Both the position numbers and the translations under genes were made by a program. The notes below the pieces were generated by a model. That model was not told the origin of the DNA. It searched no databases and saw only the letters and a program-made list of their open reading frames with translations. From Streptomyces sp. Act143 (GTDB lineage Bacteria; Actinomycetota; Actinomycetes; Streptomycetales; Streptomycetaceae): a stretch of 64,000 nucleotides of DNA. How positions within the stretch are numbered: the first letter of the stretch is position 1; each line of letters opens with the position of its first letter. The stretch covers positions 8,519,507 to 8,583,506 of the forward strand of contig NZ_QFRX01000001.1 in assembly GCF_003143935.1 (NCBI RefSeq). The letters run 5' to 3'. This document shows, one piece after another, positions 33,624-41,480 of the stretch.

Positions 33624-35032
33624 TTGGCCGCCTCCAGTGTCTTCAGTGCCGCACGGGCTTCCGCGGCGCCCAGCGGAGAGAAGCCCGGGTTGAGCTTCAG
33701 GGCCGCGGTGAGGTGGGTGCGGGCATCCTTCGTGCGGCCCGTGGCGCGCTCGATCATGCCGCGGTGGTAGAGGAACGCCGCGTTGCGGTAGCCGGTGGCG
33801 GTGGCCTCGCGGGCGTGGGGCAGGGCTTCGGCGTCCTTGCCGTTGACGTGCAGGGCCCAGGCGAGGGCGTCCGCGGTGTGCACGGTGTGCCGGCGCTGCC
33901 ATTCGGCGCGGGCCGCGCGCAGCGCCGCGGCCTTGTCGCCGTGGTCGGCGGCGGCCAGGGCGGTGTCCAGGTCGGCGTTGACGCCGTTGGCGCGGGCCAG
34001 GGCGGTCCAGGCGTCGACCAGGGCGTACTGGTCGTCGGCCTGCTCCTGGTTGCCGGCCTGCTCGTACAGCTCGCCGAGCTCGACCAGCGGCCCGGGCAGC
34101 GGATAGCGGGCGACGACGTCCGCCATGTTCTTGATCGCGCCGGCCCGGTCGCCGCTCGCGGCCTGCGCGCGGGCCCGGCCCTCGAGCGCGGGGACGTAGT
34201 CCTCGTCGGCGGCGAGGGCGCGGGCGTAGTGGGTGAGGGCCGTGTCGTAGTCGCCCTGGTTGAAGGCGAGTTGGCCGAGCTGGGCGGCGACGTACGCCAC
34301 GTCGCCCGGAGTGGTCGCGGAGCCGAGGGCCTGCTCCAGGACCCGCTCGGCGGCGGTGACGTCACCGCGCAGCTCCCGCACGTACGCGTACCGCGTGAAG
34401 ACGGGAACGCCGGGCTTGCGGGCGTCGGCCGTGTCGGCGGCCTGCGCGGCCTCGTCGTAACGGCCGAGTTCGACCAGGGCGTCGACGCGGGAGGAGAGGG
34501 CGCGCTCGTCATAGGGGTTCTGCCGCAGCACCTGGTCGGCGTACTTCAGGGCGTCGCCGAAGTCGTGCCGGGCCGCGGCGAGGGCGGCGCGGCCGGCCAG
34601 GGCCTGTTCGTTGTCCGGCCGCAGCTTCAGCGAGCGCTCCAGGGCCCGGTCGGCCTGCGCGTAGCGGGACGGGTCGCCCTTGGTGCGGGCCTGCTCGACG
34701 TAGGCGAGACCGAGGGTGGCCCAGCCGCCGAAGTCCTTGGGCTGGGACCGCAGATGGTCCTGGAGGGAGGCGATGCTCGTGTCGAGGTCGGCACCGGAGA
34801 GCAGCGCCGGTGACACGGCGCTCGGCGCGGCGGCGGCCGTCGTCGTACCGCCGCCGTCCCGCAGTGCGCCGACGGCGATGGACCCCGCGGTCAGCGCGAT
34901 GGCCAGCAGCACGGCCGATCCGCCGAGCCGCGCGGCCCGCAGCCGCCGCCCGGCGGCTACCCGCTCGTCCTCCTGCGGGACATCGCCCTCGGGCGGCGTC
35001 TCCGGCTCATCGGCGTTCGTACGCGAGGCCAT
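33620..35032 (-). CDS. Membrane-anchored TPR-repeat protein
   Basis: A 470-residue protein with a polar N-terminus, one membrane helix (about residues 35-57), an Ala/Thr-rich spacer, and then tetratricopeptide repeats to the C-terminus (for example WATLGLAYVEQ, ALAGRAALAAARHDFGDAL, FNQGDYDTALTHYARALAADEDYVPAL). At least seven repeats can be seen. The TPR part is probably outside the membrane and mediates protein contacts. AGGAGAGGG precedes the ATG. It lies between the DUF4331 gene and NicO (4-nt overlap with the latter), suggesting a scaffold for these two. Confidence 0.87.
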   Translation of the reverse strand: MASRTNADEPETPPEGDVPQEDERVAAGRRLRAARLGGSAVLLAIALTAGSIAVGALRDGGGTTTAAAAPSAVSPALLSGADLDTSIASLQDHLRSQPKDFGGWATLGLAYVEQARTKGDPSRYAQADRALERSLKLRPDNEQALAGRAALAAARHDFGDALKYADQVLRQNPYDERALSSRVDALVELGRYDEAAQAADTADARKPGVPVFTRYAYVRELRGDVTAAERVLEQALGSATTPGDVAYVAAQLGQLAFNQGDYDTALTHYARALAADEDYVPALEGRARAQAASGDRAGAIKNMADVVARYPLPGPLVELGELYEQAGNQEQADDQYALVDAWTALARANGVNADLDTALAAADHGDKAAALRAARAEWQRRHTVHTADALAWALHVNGKDAEALPHAREATATGYRNAAFLYHRGMIERATGRTKDARTHLTAALKLNPGFSPLGAAEARAALKTLEAAK

Positions 35033-35083
35033 GCCCTCTCCTAGTTACGAGGCGTGCGGTGCACGGGAGTTGATGCAACGTGC

Positions 35084-35127
35084 GGCGCGGCCCGCACCGT
35101 GGGGGACGAGTACGTGCGGGCCGCGCC
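35084..35127. terminator. Long-stem hairpin after the DUF4331 gene
   Basis: GGCGCGGCCCGCAC (35084-35097) pairs perfectly with GTGCGGGCCGCGCC (35114-35127) around a 16-nt loop. It lies between the DUF4331 stop and the TPR start on the minus strand, so it could end or attenuate DUF4331 transcription and lower expression of the two downstream genes. Confidence 0.75.
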
Positions 35128-35149
35128 AGCTGAAGGAGCGACGACTGCG

Positions 35150-35205
35150 GGCACCTAGGGGCGCGGGGAACTGCGTGACAGGCCCCCACGAACCCGCACC
35201 CGAAG
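35150..35205. repeat. Probable dispersed Streptomyces intergenic repeat
   Basis: The stretch starting GGGCACCTAGGGGCGCGGGG and running through a CCCCCAC segment is of a type I recall as common between genes in many Streptomyces genomes. Only one clear copy is in this window, so the assignment rests on memory. Confidence 0.4.
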
Positions 35206-35212
35206 AACCGGC

Positions 35213-36739
35213 CTAGTACGCCCGGGTCCTCATCCGCCGCCACCACATGAGGCCACCCCCGATGAGCACGATCCCCGCGGCACCCGCCCCGGCCGACGTG
35301 GCGATCAGCGTGGTGTCATCGCTCGAACCGCCGGAGGTGATCGCGTCGCCGAGCTGGTTGCGGACGTCGTTGCCGCCCGTCGTGCCCTTGGCCAGCGGGC
35401 CGCGTGACCCCTCGGTCGGCAGGGCGACGTACGGGAAGGACTTCTCGAAGTCCTTGTCGTTCTTGTCGACCGCGTCGCCCAAGTCGTTCTTGGAACCGAC
35501 CAGTTCGCCCTCGACGACCTGGAGCGAGGCGTCGATCACGTCGTCCGTCAGACGGCGCCCGTTCGGGAACCCGGCGTTGTCGCCATCAAGCACACCGAGC
35601 CGCTTCGGAGAATCGGTGGGCTTGATGGACGTGTTGAGGCGCAGCTCTTCGGCCGCGCGGACATGGGGCGGCTGGTTCAGCCCCTTCACCCCCTTGAGGA
35701 ACACGTCCACGAGGTCGTTGCGCGGCTCGGCCGGCGCCTTGATCTTGTAGATCGCCTCGATGAGCTTGGGCAGCTCGGGGTTGGTCACGTTCTTCAGGAA
35801 CTGCGCGTCGTCCCACGGCGAGGACGCGTTGAACTTGTCCTTGTCCTTCAGCGGGTTGACGACCTCGTTGACCAGCGGGTTGCCGAGGCGCGAGACCTGT
35901 GAGTAGTACCCCTGCGCGTTCTTGCGCTGGGTCGTCGACCAGATGCCGACGACCGGCTGGTCCTTGGACTCGGTGATCATGTCCGTGGGGACCTGGAGGG
36001 CTATGGAGTTGACGTTGTAGCCCTTGAGGGTGTCGTTGCCGACCTCGGTGAGGTTCCCGCCGTACAGCAGGTCGAAGACGCGCAGGTCCAGGAAGAACGG
36101 GTCGTCGGCCTGGCCCGCGAACGAGGTCGCGTCCCCGGGCAGCTTGTACACGGCCTGGTCGCGCAGCTTCTCGTAGTTCGGCATCGACGCCTTGCCGACG
36201 TTCGACGGCGCCACCGGGACGTCGTCGGCGACCTTCGTCCTGTACTCGACCTTCTGGTGCTTGAGCCGGAACAGGTCGATGTCGTAGGTCTGCGTGATGT
36301 TCAGGTCGGGATCGTCGAGGCTGTCGACCACACCGGTGTTGTACAGGAACGTCTTCTTGTTCTTCGTATGCGTCTTGAAGGTGAAGCGGTAGAGCAACTC
36401 GCCCTGTCCGTCACCGTTGTTGTCGATGTGGATGTCGTACTGCGCGTCCTCGGCGAACTGGTAGAAGTTCGGCCCGCCCGCCGGGTCCTCGAAGGGGATC
36501 CAGTTGGCGACGATCGTCGTCGTGTCCGGCTTGTCCGGGCTGACGAACGCGTACACGTCCGTGTTGTCGTACTGCGGGTCGCCCGAGATCAGCGGGGCCT
36601 CCCGGTGACTGGAGGCGGAGGCCGCCCCCGGTTCCAGCGTGGCCACGCCGGCGGCTGCGAGCGCCCCGGCGGCCAGCGCACCGCAGACGAGGGTCGCGAG
36701 GCTCCTGCGCCCCGCACCGCTCCTGGAGTTAGGTGTCAT
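35213..36739 (-). CDS. DUF4331 exported protein with C-terminal membrane helix
   Basis: A 508-residue protein. The signal peptide ends near ASA-SSHREAP; SSHREAPLISGDPQYDNTDVYAFVSPD is the family hallmark, here with the mature chain starting right before it. The DUF4331 domain spans nearly the whole protein, with VANWIPFEDPAGGPNFYQF and FFLDLRVFDLLYGG typical of the family. The C-terminus has a Ser/Gly stretch, a hydrophobic helix and WWRRMRTRAY, so it is anchored outside the cell. The function is unknown. It is the first gene of the set DUF4331, TPR and NicO, and is divergent from the ECF sigma gene. Confidence 0.88.
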   Translation of the reverse strand: MTPNSRSGAGRRSLATLVCGALAAGALAAAGVATLEPGAASASSHREAPLISGDPQYDNTDVYAFVSPDKPDTTTIVANWIPFEDPAGGPNFYQFAEDAQYDIHIDNNGDGQGELLYRFTFKTHTKNKKTFLYNTGVVDSLDDPDLNITQTYDIDLFRLKHQKVEYRTKVADDVPVAPSNVGKASMPNYEKLRDQAVYKLPGDATSFAGQADDPFFLDLRVFDLLYGGNLTEVGNDTLKGYNVNSIALQVPTDMITESKDQPVVGIWSTTQRKNAQGYYSQVSRLGNPLVNEVVNPLKDKDKFNASSPWDDAQFLKNVTNPELPKLIEAIYKIKAPAEPRNDLVDVFLKGVKGLNQPPHVRAAEELRLNTSIKPTDSPKRLGVLDGDNAGFPNGRRLTDDVIDASLQVVEGELVGSKNDLGDAVDKNDKDFEKSFPYVALPTEGSRGPLAKGTTGGNDVRNQLGDAITSGGSSDDTTLIATSAGAGAAGIVLIGGGLMWWRRMRTRAY

Positions 36740-36887
36740 GCCGTCCGTCCTCAGTCCAACTTGCCTGACGCTGGGACATTCGGAGTGGGTGGCGGGCCGG
36801 ATTGGTCGAACCCGAAAACTTATTTCCCCGCAGCTCGACCCGCGTTTTCGGCTTTCTGATCCGTAACCCCATCCGGAGGTGTGTTCG

Positions 36888-37490
36888 TTGCGAATACCTC
36901 GCGGGACGGGACGACCCAGATGCGAGCTGGCGGGAGGGGGAGACGAGTTGGAGGCGGACGAGCTTCTGCTACTCGTGGCCGGCGGTGACCAGAAGGCATT
37001 CGAGAAGCTGTACGGACTGGTGTCCGGGCCGGTGTTCGGCCTCGTACGGCGCGTGGTGCGCGATCCGGCGCAGTCCGAGGAGGTGGCCCAGGAAGTGCTG
37101 CTGGAACTCTGGCGGTCCGCGGCGCGGTTCGACCCCGGCCGGGGCAGCGCCCTGTCCTGGGTCCTGACCCTCGCCCACCGGCGGGCCGTGGACCGGGTGC
37201 GCAGCGCCCGCGCGGCCGGCGAGCGCGAGCAGCGGGAGGCCTGGCGGGCCCACCACCCGGCCTTCGACCAGGTGACCGAGGAGGTGGAGGCGGGGCTCGA
37301 ACGCGAGTGGGTGCGCCGCTGCCTGGACCGCCTCACCGACCTCCAGCGCCAGTCCGTCACCCTCGCCTACTACGACGGCTACACGTACCGTGAAGTGGCC
37401 GAGCGGCTCTCGCTGCCGCTGGGCACCGTCAAGACCCGGATGCGCGACGGGCTGACCCGGCTGCGCGAGTGCCTGGGAGGTGTGGCGTGA
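36888..37490 (+). CDS. ECF sigma factor (SigK/RskA-type pair)
   Basis: A 200-residue sigma-70 family ECF factor. Region 2 starts at AFEKLYGLVSGPVFGLVRRVV with the -10 recognition helix SEEVAQEVLLELWRSA; region 4 is DLQRQSVTLAYYDGYTYREVAERLSLPLGTVKTRMRDGLTRLRE. TTG at 36888 is chosen because GGAGG (36875-36879) has 8-nt spacing to it; GTG at 36879 would overlap the ribosome site. The stop overlaps the anti-sigma start as GTGA. The divergent DUF4331 operon is a natural target candidate. Confidence 0.9.
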   Translation: MRIPRGTGRPRCELAGGGDELEADELLLLVAGGDQKAFEKLYGLVSGPVFGLVRRVVRDPAQSEEVAQEVLLELWRSAARFDPGRGSALSWVLTLAHRRAVDRVRSARAAGEREQREAWRAHHPAFDQVTEEVEAGLEREWVRRCLDRLTDLQRQSVTLAYYDGYTYREVAERLSLPLGTVKTRMRDGLTRLRECLGGVA

Positions 37491-38317
37491 GCCTCCTCGA
37501 CAAGCTGCTGCGCCGCGACGATCCGCACTCGCTGGCCGCTCCCTACGCCCTGGACGCTCTGGAGCCGGCCGAGCGGACCCGCTTCGAGAAGCACTTGAGG
37601 ACCTGTCCGGCCTGTGCCGCCGAGGTCCGCGCGCTGTCCGAGGACGCGGTCCGGCTGGCCTGGTCGACGGCCGCCCCGCCGCCGCCCGCGATGCGCGACC
37701 GGGTGCTGGCCGCCGTCCGCACGACCGCGCAGGAGCCCGCACCAGGGCGTGCCGCGCAGGCGCGCGCCCGGGAACCGCAATTGCCGCCGCACGTCTGGGG
37801 CACCCGGCCGCCGCCGTCGCGCTCCCACGTGTCCCGGGCGCGCCGCCCCCTCTTCGTCCCCTTCGCCACCGCCACGGCCGCCGCGGCCCTCGTCGTCGCC
37901 TCGCTGTTCGCCGTGCAGGCGAACCGGACGCAGGACCAGCTGAACGCCGAGCGCAGCCAGGCGCGTGAGATCGCCCACGTTCTCGCGGCCCCGGACGCCC
38001 GGGCCAGTACCGGGAAGGACGCGCGGGGCCGCAGCATCGGGGTGGTCGCCTCCGCGGCGGAGGGACAGGCGGTCGTCACCCTGAGCGGATACGACGACCT
38101 CCCGAGCGGCCGCGTGAACCAGCTGTGGCTGATGCGCCCCGGCGCACAACCGCTCTCTCTCGGGCTCTTCGACGCCGACACGCCCTTGGTCGCGACCGGT
38201 CTCGACAAGACGGCCACATCACTCGCTGTAACCGTCGAGCCCGACGGTGGCTCAGCGCAACCCACCAGTCAGCCGGTTGTCCAACTCGCCCTGAAATCGG
38301 TTGGATTCGGAGAGTAA
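37487..38317 (+). CDS. RskA-like membrane anti-sigma factor with ZAS motif
   Basis: A 276-residue protein. The N-terminal anti-sigma domain has the zinc-type HLRTCPACA motif (His-x3-Cys-x2-Cys, near residue 40). A Pro/Arg-rich linker leads to one membrane helix (PFATATAAAALVVASLFAV, about 125-145), and the outer part is an RskA-type domain with WLMRPGAQPLSLGLF. It should hold the adjacent ECF factor at the membrane until an external signal triggers its proteolysis. The start overlaps the sigma stop by 4 nt. Confidence 0.9.
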   Translation: MSLLDKLLRRDDPHSLAAPYALDALEPAERTRFEKHLRTCPACAAEVRALSEDAVRLAWSTAAPPPPAMRDRVLAAVRTTAQEPAPGRAAQARAREPQLPPHVWGTRPPPSRSHVSRARRPLFVPFATATAAAALVVASLFAVQANRTQDQLNAERSQAREIAHVLAAPDARASTGKDARGRSIGVVASAAEGQAVVTLSGYDDLPSGRVNQLWLMRPGAQPLSLGLFDADTPLVATGLDKTATSLAVTVEPDGGSAQPTSQPVVQLALKSVGFGE

Positions 38318-38443
38318 TCAAAGAGGCGTCGTCAACACCCTTACGGGGAAGGTGAATCCTGTGACCTCGATACACGCGTGCCCCGTGGGGGCGATAGGGT
38401 TACCCTGCCCGGGCCGGGTGGACTCGTACGGGTGGGGAGTGAC

Positions 38444-38713
38444 ATGGAACAGATAACAGTGCGCAGCAGGGCGAGGGTCCCTGCGATCACCTGCGGGAGC
38501 AGCGCGACCAGTTCGCGTCTCGACCGCCATCTCGCGGTGCTGGCGGGTCCCGCCGTGCCGCAGCAGAAGACGGCCGAGGCCACCACGCTGATGCGTGAGC
38601 TGACAGCGCGTGAGCCCGTACGCAACCACAGCGACCAGAAGGCGCGGGTCCGCCGGGTCTCGCTCTTCGCGCCGCTGCGCCGACTTCGTCGTTCGCTGTT
38701 CGGCGGGCACTGA
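38444..38713 (+). CDS. Small basic hypothetical protein, 89 residues
   Basis: ATG at 38444 follows GGGGAG with good spacing. The 89-residue product is basic, with helical segments and an Arg-rich C-terminus (LFAPLRRLRRSLFGGH). There is no signal peptide or long hydrophobic helix. A TAGGGT hexamer near 38394 may be a -10 element, so the gene probably has its own promoter, 126 nt after the anti-sigma stop. I do not recognise the family. Confidence 0.6.
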   Translation: MEQITVRSRARVPAITCGSSATSSRLDRHLAVLAGPAVPQQKTAEATTLMRELTAREPVRNHSDQKARVRRVSLFAPLRRLRRSLFGGH

Positions 38714-38902
38714 GCTCCCGACTCGCGCTCGGGCGGTCGCACCGGTCCGGCACGGCGCCGCGATCCCGTCGTCCGTCATCCCCACGGCATGCGGCACCCT
38801 CCGGGTGCCACCGCCCGGCGCGAGTACGCACGTTCCCCCGCCCCGCTCGTCCCGCCCCGCGCCCTCGCTCGAACTCACCTACGGGCCCCACCGGTTGACG
38901 TA

Positions 38903-38928
38903 GGAGCCCCAGGCATCCCTGGGGCTCC
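38903..38928. terminator. Hairpin at the end of the ABC operon
   Basis: GGAGCCCCAGG pairs perfectly with CCTGGGGCTCC around a CATC loop (11-bp stem). It lies 43 nt past the minus-strand permease stop, and about 190 nt after the small-protein gene on the plus strand, so it may serve both. Confidence 0.85.
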
Positions 38929-38970
38929 GGCAGCTCAAGATCATCCAACTCGCCCGTCGGGCGGGGTGGT

Positions 38971-39753
38971 TCAGTCCTGGCCGCGTGCGTACCGGCGCAC
39001 CCCGAGCGGCAGGAACACCCCCAGCAGTACCGCGCACCAGGCCAGCGACCCCGCGACCGGATGCGTCACCGGCCAGGCGGCCCCCTCCGGCACCGGCGCG
39101 TTGCCGAACAGGTCCCGCAGGGCCGTGGTGAGCGCGCTGATCGGATTCCACTCGGCGATGGCGCGCAGCCAGCCCGGCAGATTGCCGGTCGGGATGTAGG
39201 CGTTGGACAGCAGCGGCAGCATGAAGGTCGCGCTGCCCAGCTGGCCGGCCGCCTCCTCGCTCCGTGTCAGCACCCCGAGGAAGATCCCGGCCCAGGTGCA
39301 GGCGAACCGGAACAGCAGCAGCAGGCCCACGGCCGCCACCGCCGCGAGCGCCGACCCCTCGATCCGCCACCCCACCGCGAGCCCGACGAGCAGGAACGGC
39401 ACCGTGCCGACGGCCGCGACGACGAGGTCGGCGACCGCCTGCCCGAGCGGCACGGCCGCCCTGCTGACCGGCAGGGTGCGCAGCCGGTCCGTCACGCCCC
39501 GGTGGACGTCCTGCGCGGCCTGGAACATGCCGGTCATGATCCCGTTGGCGGCGGTCGCCACCAGCAGCCCCGGCACCAGGAACGCGCGGTACTCCGCACC
39601 CGGCATCGCCAGCGCGCTGCCGAAGACGTACCCGAAGAACAGCAGCATGCTGATCGGCATGGTCTGGGTCAGGATCACCAGCGCCGGGTTGTTGCGGACC
39701 CGCAGCAGCTGGCGGCCCAGCATGGCCGTGCCGTCGTAGGCGAGGGTGCTCAT
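38971..39753 (-). CDS. ABC-2 type exporter permease (DrrB-like)
   Basis: A 260-residue permease with six hydrophobic segments and the ABC-2 signature region around RLRTLPVSRAAVPLGQAVADLV and the late LPLLSNAYIPTGNLPGWLRAIAEWNP. This is the DrrB/daunorubicin-type exporter partner. Its start overlaps the ATPase stop by 4 nt (ATGA type), so the two proteins are made in step. Typical cargo is a lipid or drug-like molecule; none is indicated here. Confidence 0.9.
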   Translation of the reverse strand: MSTLAYDGTAMLGRQLLRVRNNPALVILTQTMPISMLLFFGYVFGSALAMPGAEYRAFLVPGLLVATAANGIMTGMFQAAQDVHRGVTDRLRTLPVSRAAVPLGQAVADLVVAAVGTVPFLLVGLAVGWRIEGSALAAVAAVGLLLLFRFACTWAGIFLGVLTRSEEAAGQLGSATFMLPLLSNAYIPTGNLPGWLRAIAEWNPISALTTALRDLFGNAPVPEGAAWPVTHPVAGSLAWCAVLLGVFLPLGVRRYARGQD

Positions 39754-40700
39754 GCGGCGACCTCCTGCTCCTTGTCGGCCGTCAGACGCAGGAACACGTC
39801 GTCGAGCGTGGGTGGTTCGAGACGCGCGTCGAGCAACGGCACCCCGGCCGCGTCCAGTTCGCGCACCAGCCGGGGGAGGGTGAGGGTGGTGTCCCGGGTG
39901 ACCGCGCCGACGGCCACCCGCTCGTGGTCGAACGTCGGCTGTCCGCCGGTGAGCCGGTCGAGCACCCCGGCCGCGGCCATGAGGGCCTCCGGGTGCGCGA
40001 CGACGACCTCGACGTGGGTGCCGATCACCGCCTTGAGCTGGGCGGGCGATCCGGTGTGGGCGACCAGGCCCCGGTCCACCAGGGCGATGTCGTCGGCGAG
40101 CTGGTCCGCCTCCTCCAGGTACTGGGTGGTCAGCAGGACCGTCGTGCCGTCCTGCTTCAGCTCCCGCACCGCGTCCCGGACGGCGCCGCGGCTCGCCGGG
40201 TCCAGGCCGGTCGTCGGCTCGTCCAGGAAGAGGATCTCCGGGCGGCGCACCAGGCTCGCCGCGAGGTCCAGGCGCCGCCGCATGCCGCCCGACCAGGTGG
40301 ACGCGGGCCGGTCGGCGGCCTCGGTCAGCCCGAAGCGCTCCAGCAGCTCGCCGGCCCGCTCGTTCGGCGCCCGCATCCGGTGCAGCCGGGCGAACAGCCG
40401 AAGGTTCTGCCGCCCGGTGAGGTCCCCGTCGACCGACGCGTACTGCCCGGTCACGCCGATGGCGCGGCGTACGGCCGCGGCCTCGCGGACCAGGTCGTGC
40501 CCCGCGACCGTGGCCGACCCCGCGTCCGGGCGCAGCAGCGTGGTCAGCAGCCGTACCGCCGTCGTCTTGCCCGCCCCGTTCGGTCCGAGAATCCCGCAGA
40601 CCGTGCCCCGCGGGACGGCGAGGTCGAGCCCGCGCAGGGCGCGCACCTCGCCGAACCGCTTCTCCAGACCCTCACTAAGTACAGCGTACGTAGTAGTCAT
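39750..40700 (-). CDS. ABC exporter ATPase (DrrA-like)
   Basis: A 316-residue ATPase. Walker A is GPNGAGKTTAVRLL, the signature is SGGMRRRLDLAASL, and Walker B is EILFLDEPTTGLDP, followed by a switch region TTQYLEEADQLAD and the DrrA-type C-terminal extension. The ATG at 40700 is chosen. Its first codons (MTTTYAVLS) contain one copy of the operator shared with the divergent TetR gene (40680-40694), so a TetR repressor bound there would block transcription at the very start of the gene. No ribosome site is evident; the mRNA may be leaderless. Confidence 0.92.
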   Translation of the reverse strand: MTTTYAVLSEGLEKRFGEVRALRGLDLAVPRGTVCGILGPNGAGKTTAVRLLTTLLRPDAGSATVAGHDLVREAAAVRRAIGVTGQYASVDGDLTGRQNLRLFARLHRMRAPNERAGELLERFGLTEAADRPASTWSGGMRRRLDLAASLVRRPEILFLDEPTTGLDPASRGAVRDAVRELKQDGTTVLLTTQYLEEADQLADDIALVDRGLVAHTGSPAQLKAVIGTHVEVVVAHPEALMAAAGVLDRLTGGQPTFDHERVAVGAVTRDTTLTLPRLVRELDAAGVPLLDARLEPPTLDDVFLRLTADKEQEVAA

Positions 40701-40731
40701 GGGTCGACCATAGCGCACTACGTACGCTGTA
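40680..40731. promoter_or_regulatory. Paired operators between DrrAB-like and TetR genes
   Basis: TACAGCGTACGTAGT (40680-40694) and ACTACGTACGCTGTA (40717-40731) are exact reverse complements, 37 bp apart start to start. Each holds GTAC-N3-GTAC. The first lies inside codons 3-7 of the ATPase gene; the second lies 33 nt before the TetR start. They are the probable binding sites of the TetR protein at 40764. Confidence 0.85.
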
Positions 40732-40763
40732 CGTAACTAAGATGGTGGCCGAGGTGATGATCG

Positions 40764-41480
40764 ATGGCGGGCCGAGCGGCCGTACCCGAAGTGATCTGGG
40801 CGCGCCCCGAGCGCACCGGGCGTGGGCCGAAGCCGGCGTACACCCGCGCCGACATCGCGGCGGCGGCGGTGCGGATCGCCGACGCCGAGGGCCTGGACGG
40901 GGTGTCGATGCGGCGCGTCGCGGCCGAGCTGGGCTGCGGCACCATGTCGCTCTACAACTACGTCCCCCGCAAGGAGGACCTGTACGAGCTCATGATCGAC
41001 GCGATCGGTGCGGAGCACGAGATCCAGGAGCCCTCGGGGGACTGGCGGGCCGACATGGTCCGCAACGCGATGGAGACGCGCGGGATCATGCACCGGCACA
41101 CCTGGGTGCCGCGGCTGATGTCAGGGTTCTACGGCTTCAGCCCCAACAGCCTGCGCTACCTGGAGCACTGCCTGGACTGCCTGGCGCCCCTCGATCTGCC
41201 GTACGCCGCCAAGACGGAGCTCGTCGCGCTGCTCAACGGGGTCGTGACGACGTACACCGCGAACGAGATCGCCACCGCCGAGCGCACCCGGTCGCTGCCC
41301 TGGACCGAGGAGGAGGAGAACGCGGTCCGGATCGCCTACCTCGGGAGTCAGGTGGCGACGGGGGCGTATCCGCGGCTGGCGGCGGCGTTCATGGAGCAGA
41401 GCGGGCCGATCGATCTGGAGGGGGTGTTCCGGCGGGCGCTGGAGCGGGTGCTGGACGCGTTTGATCCGGAGAGGCGCTAA
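40764..41480 (+). CDS. TetR-family repressor with TetR_C-type ligand domain
   Basis: A 238-residue regulator. The helix-turn-helix is YTRADIAAAAVRIADAEGLDGVSMRRVAAELGCGTMSLYNYV (about 25-66); the C-terminal ligand-binding domain is of the larger TetR_C type. ATG at 40764 has GAGG nine nt upstream. Divergent from the exporter across paired operators, it most likely represses that exporter and itself, and is released by the exporter's substrate. Its stop overlaps the convergent gene at 41477 by 4 nt. Confidence 0.9.
   Translation: MAGRAAVPEVIWARPERTGRGPKPAYTRADIAAAAVRIADAEGLDGVSMRRVAAELGCGTMSLYNYVPRKEDLYELMIDAIGAEHEIQEPSGDWRADMVRNAMETRGIMHRHTWVPRLMSGFYGFSPNSLRYLEHCLDCLAPLDLPYAAKTELVALLNGVVTTYTANEIATAERTRSLPWTEEEENAVRIAYLGSQVATGAYPRLAAAFMEQSGPIDLEGVFRRALERVLDAFDPERR

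Noticed and set aside
35033..35212. Possible tRNA or small RNA gene in the gap with a long hairpin
   Set aside because: The stem is a single long hairpin without cloverleaf arms or a TTCRANNC loop; a terminator explains it better.
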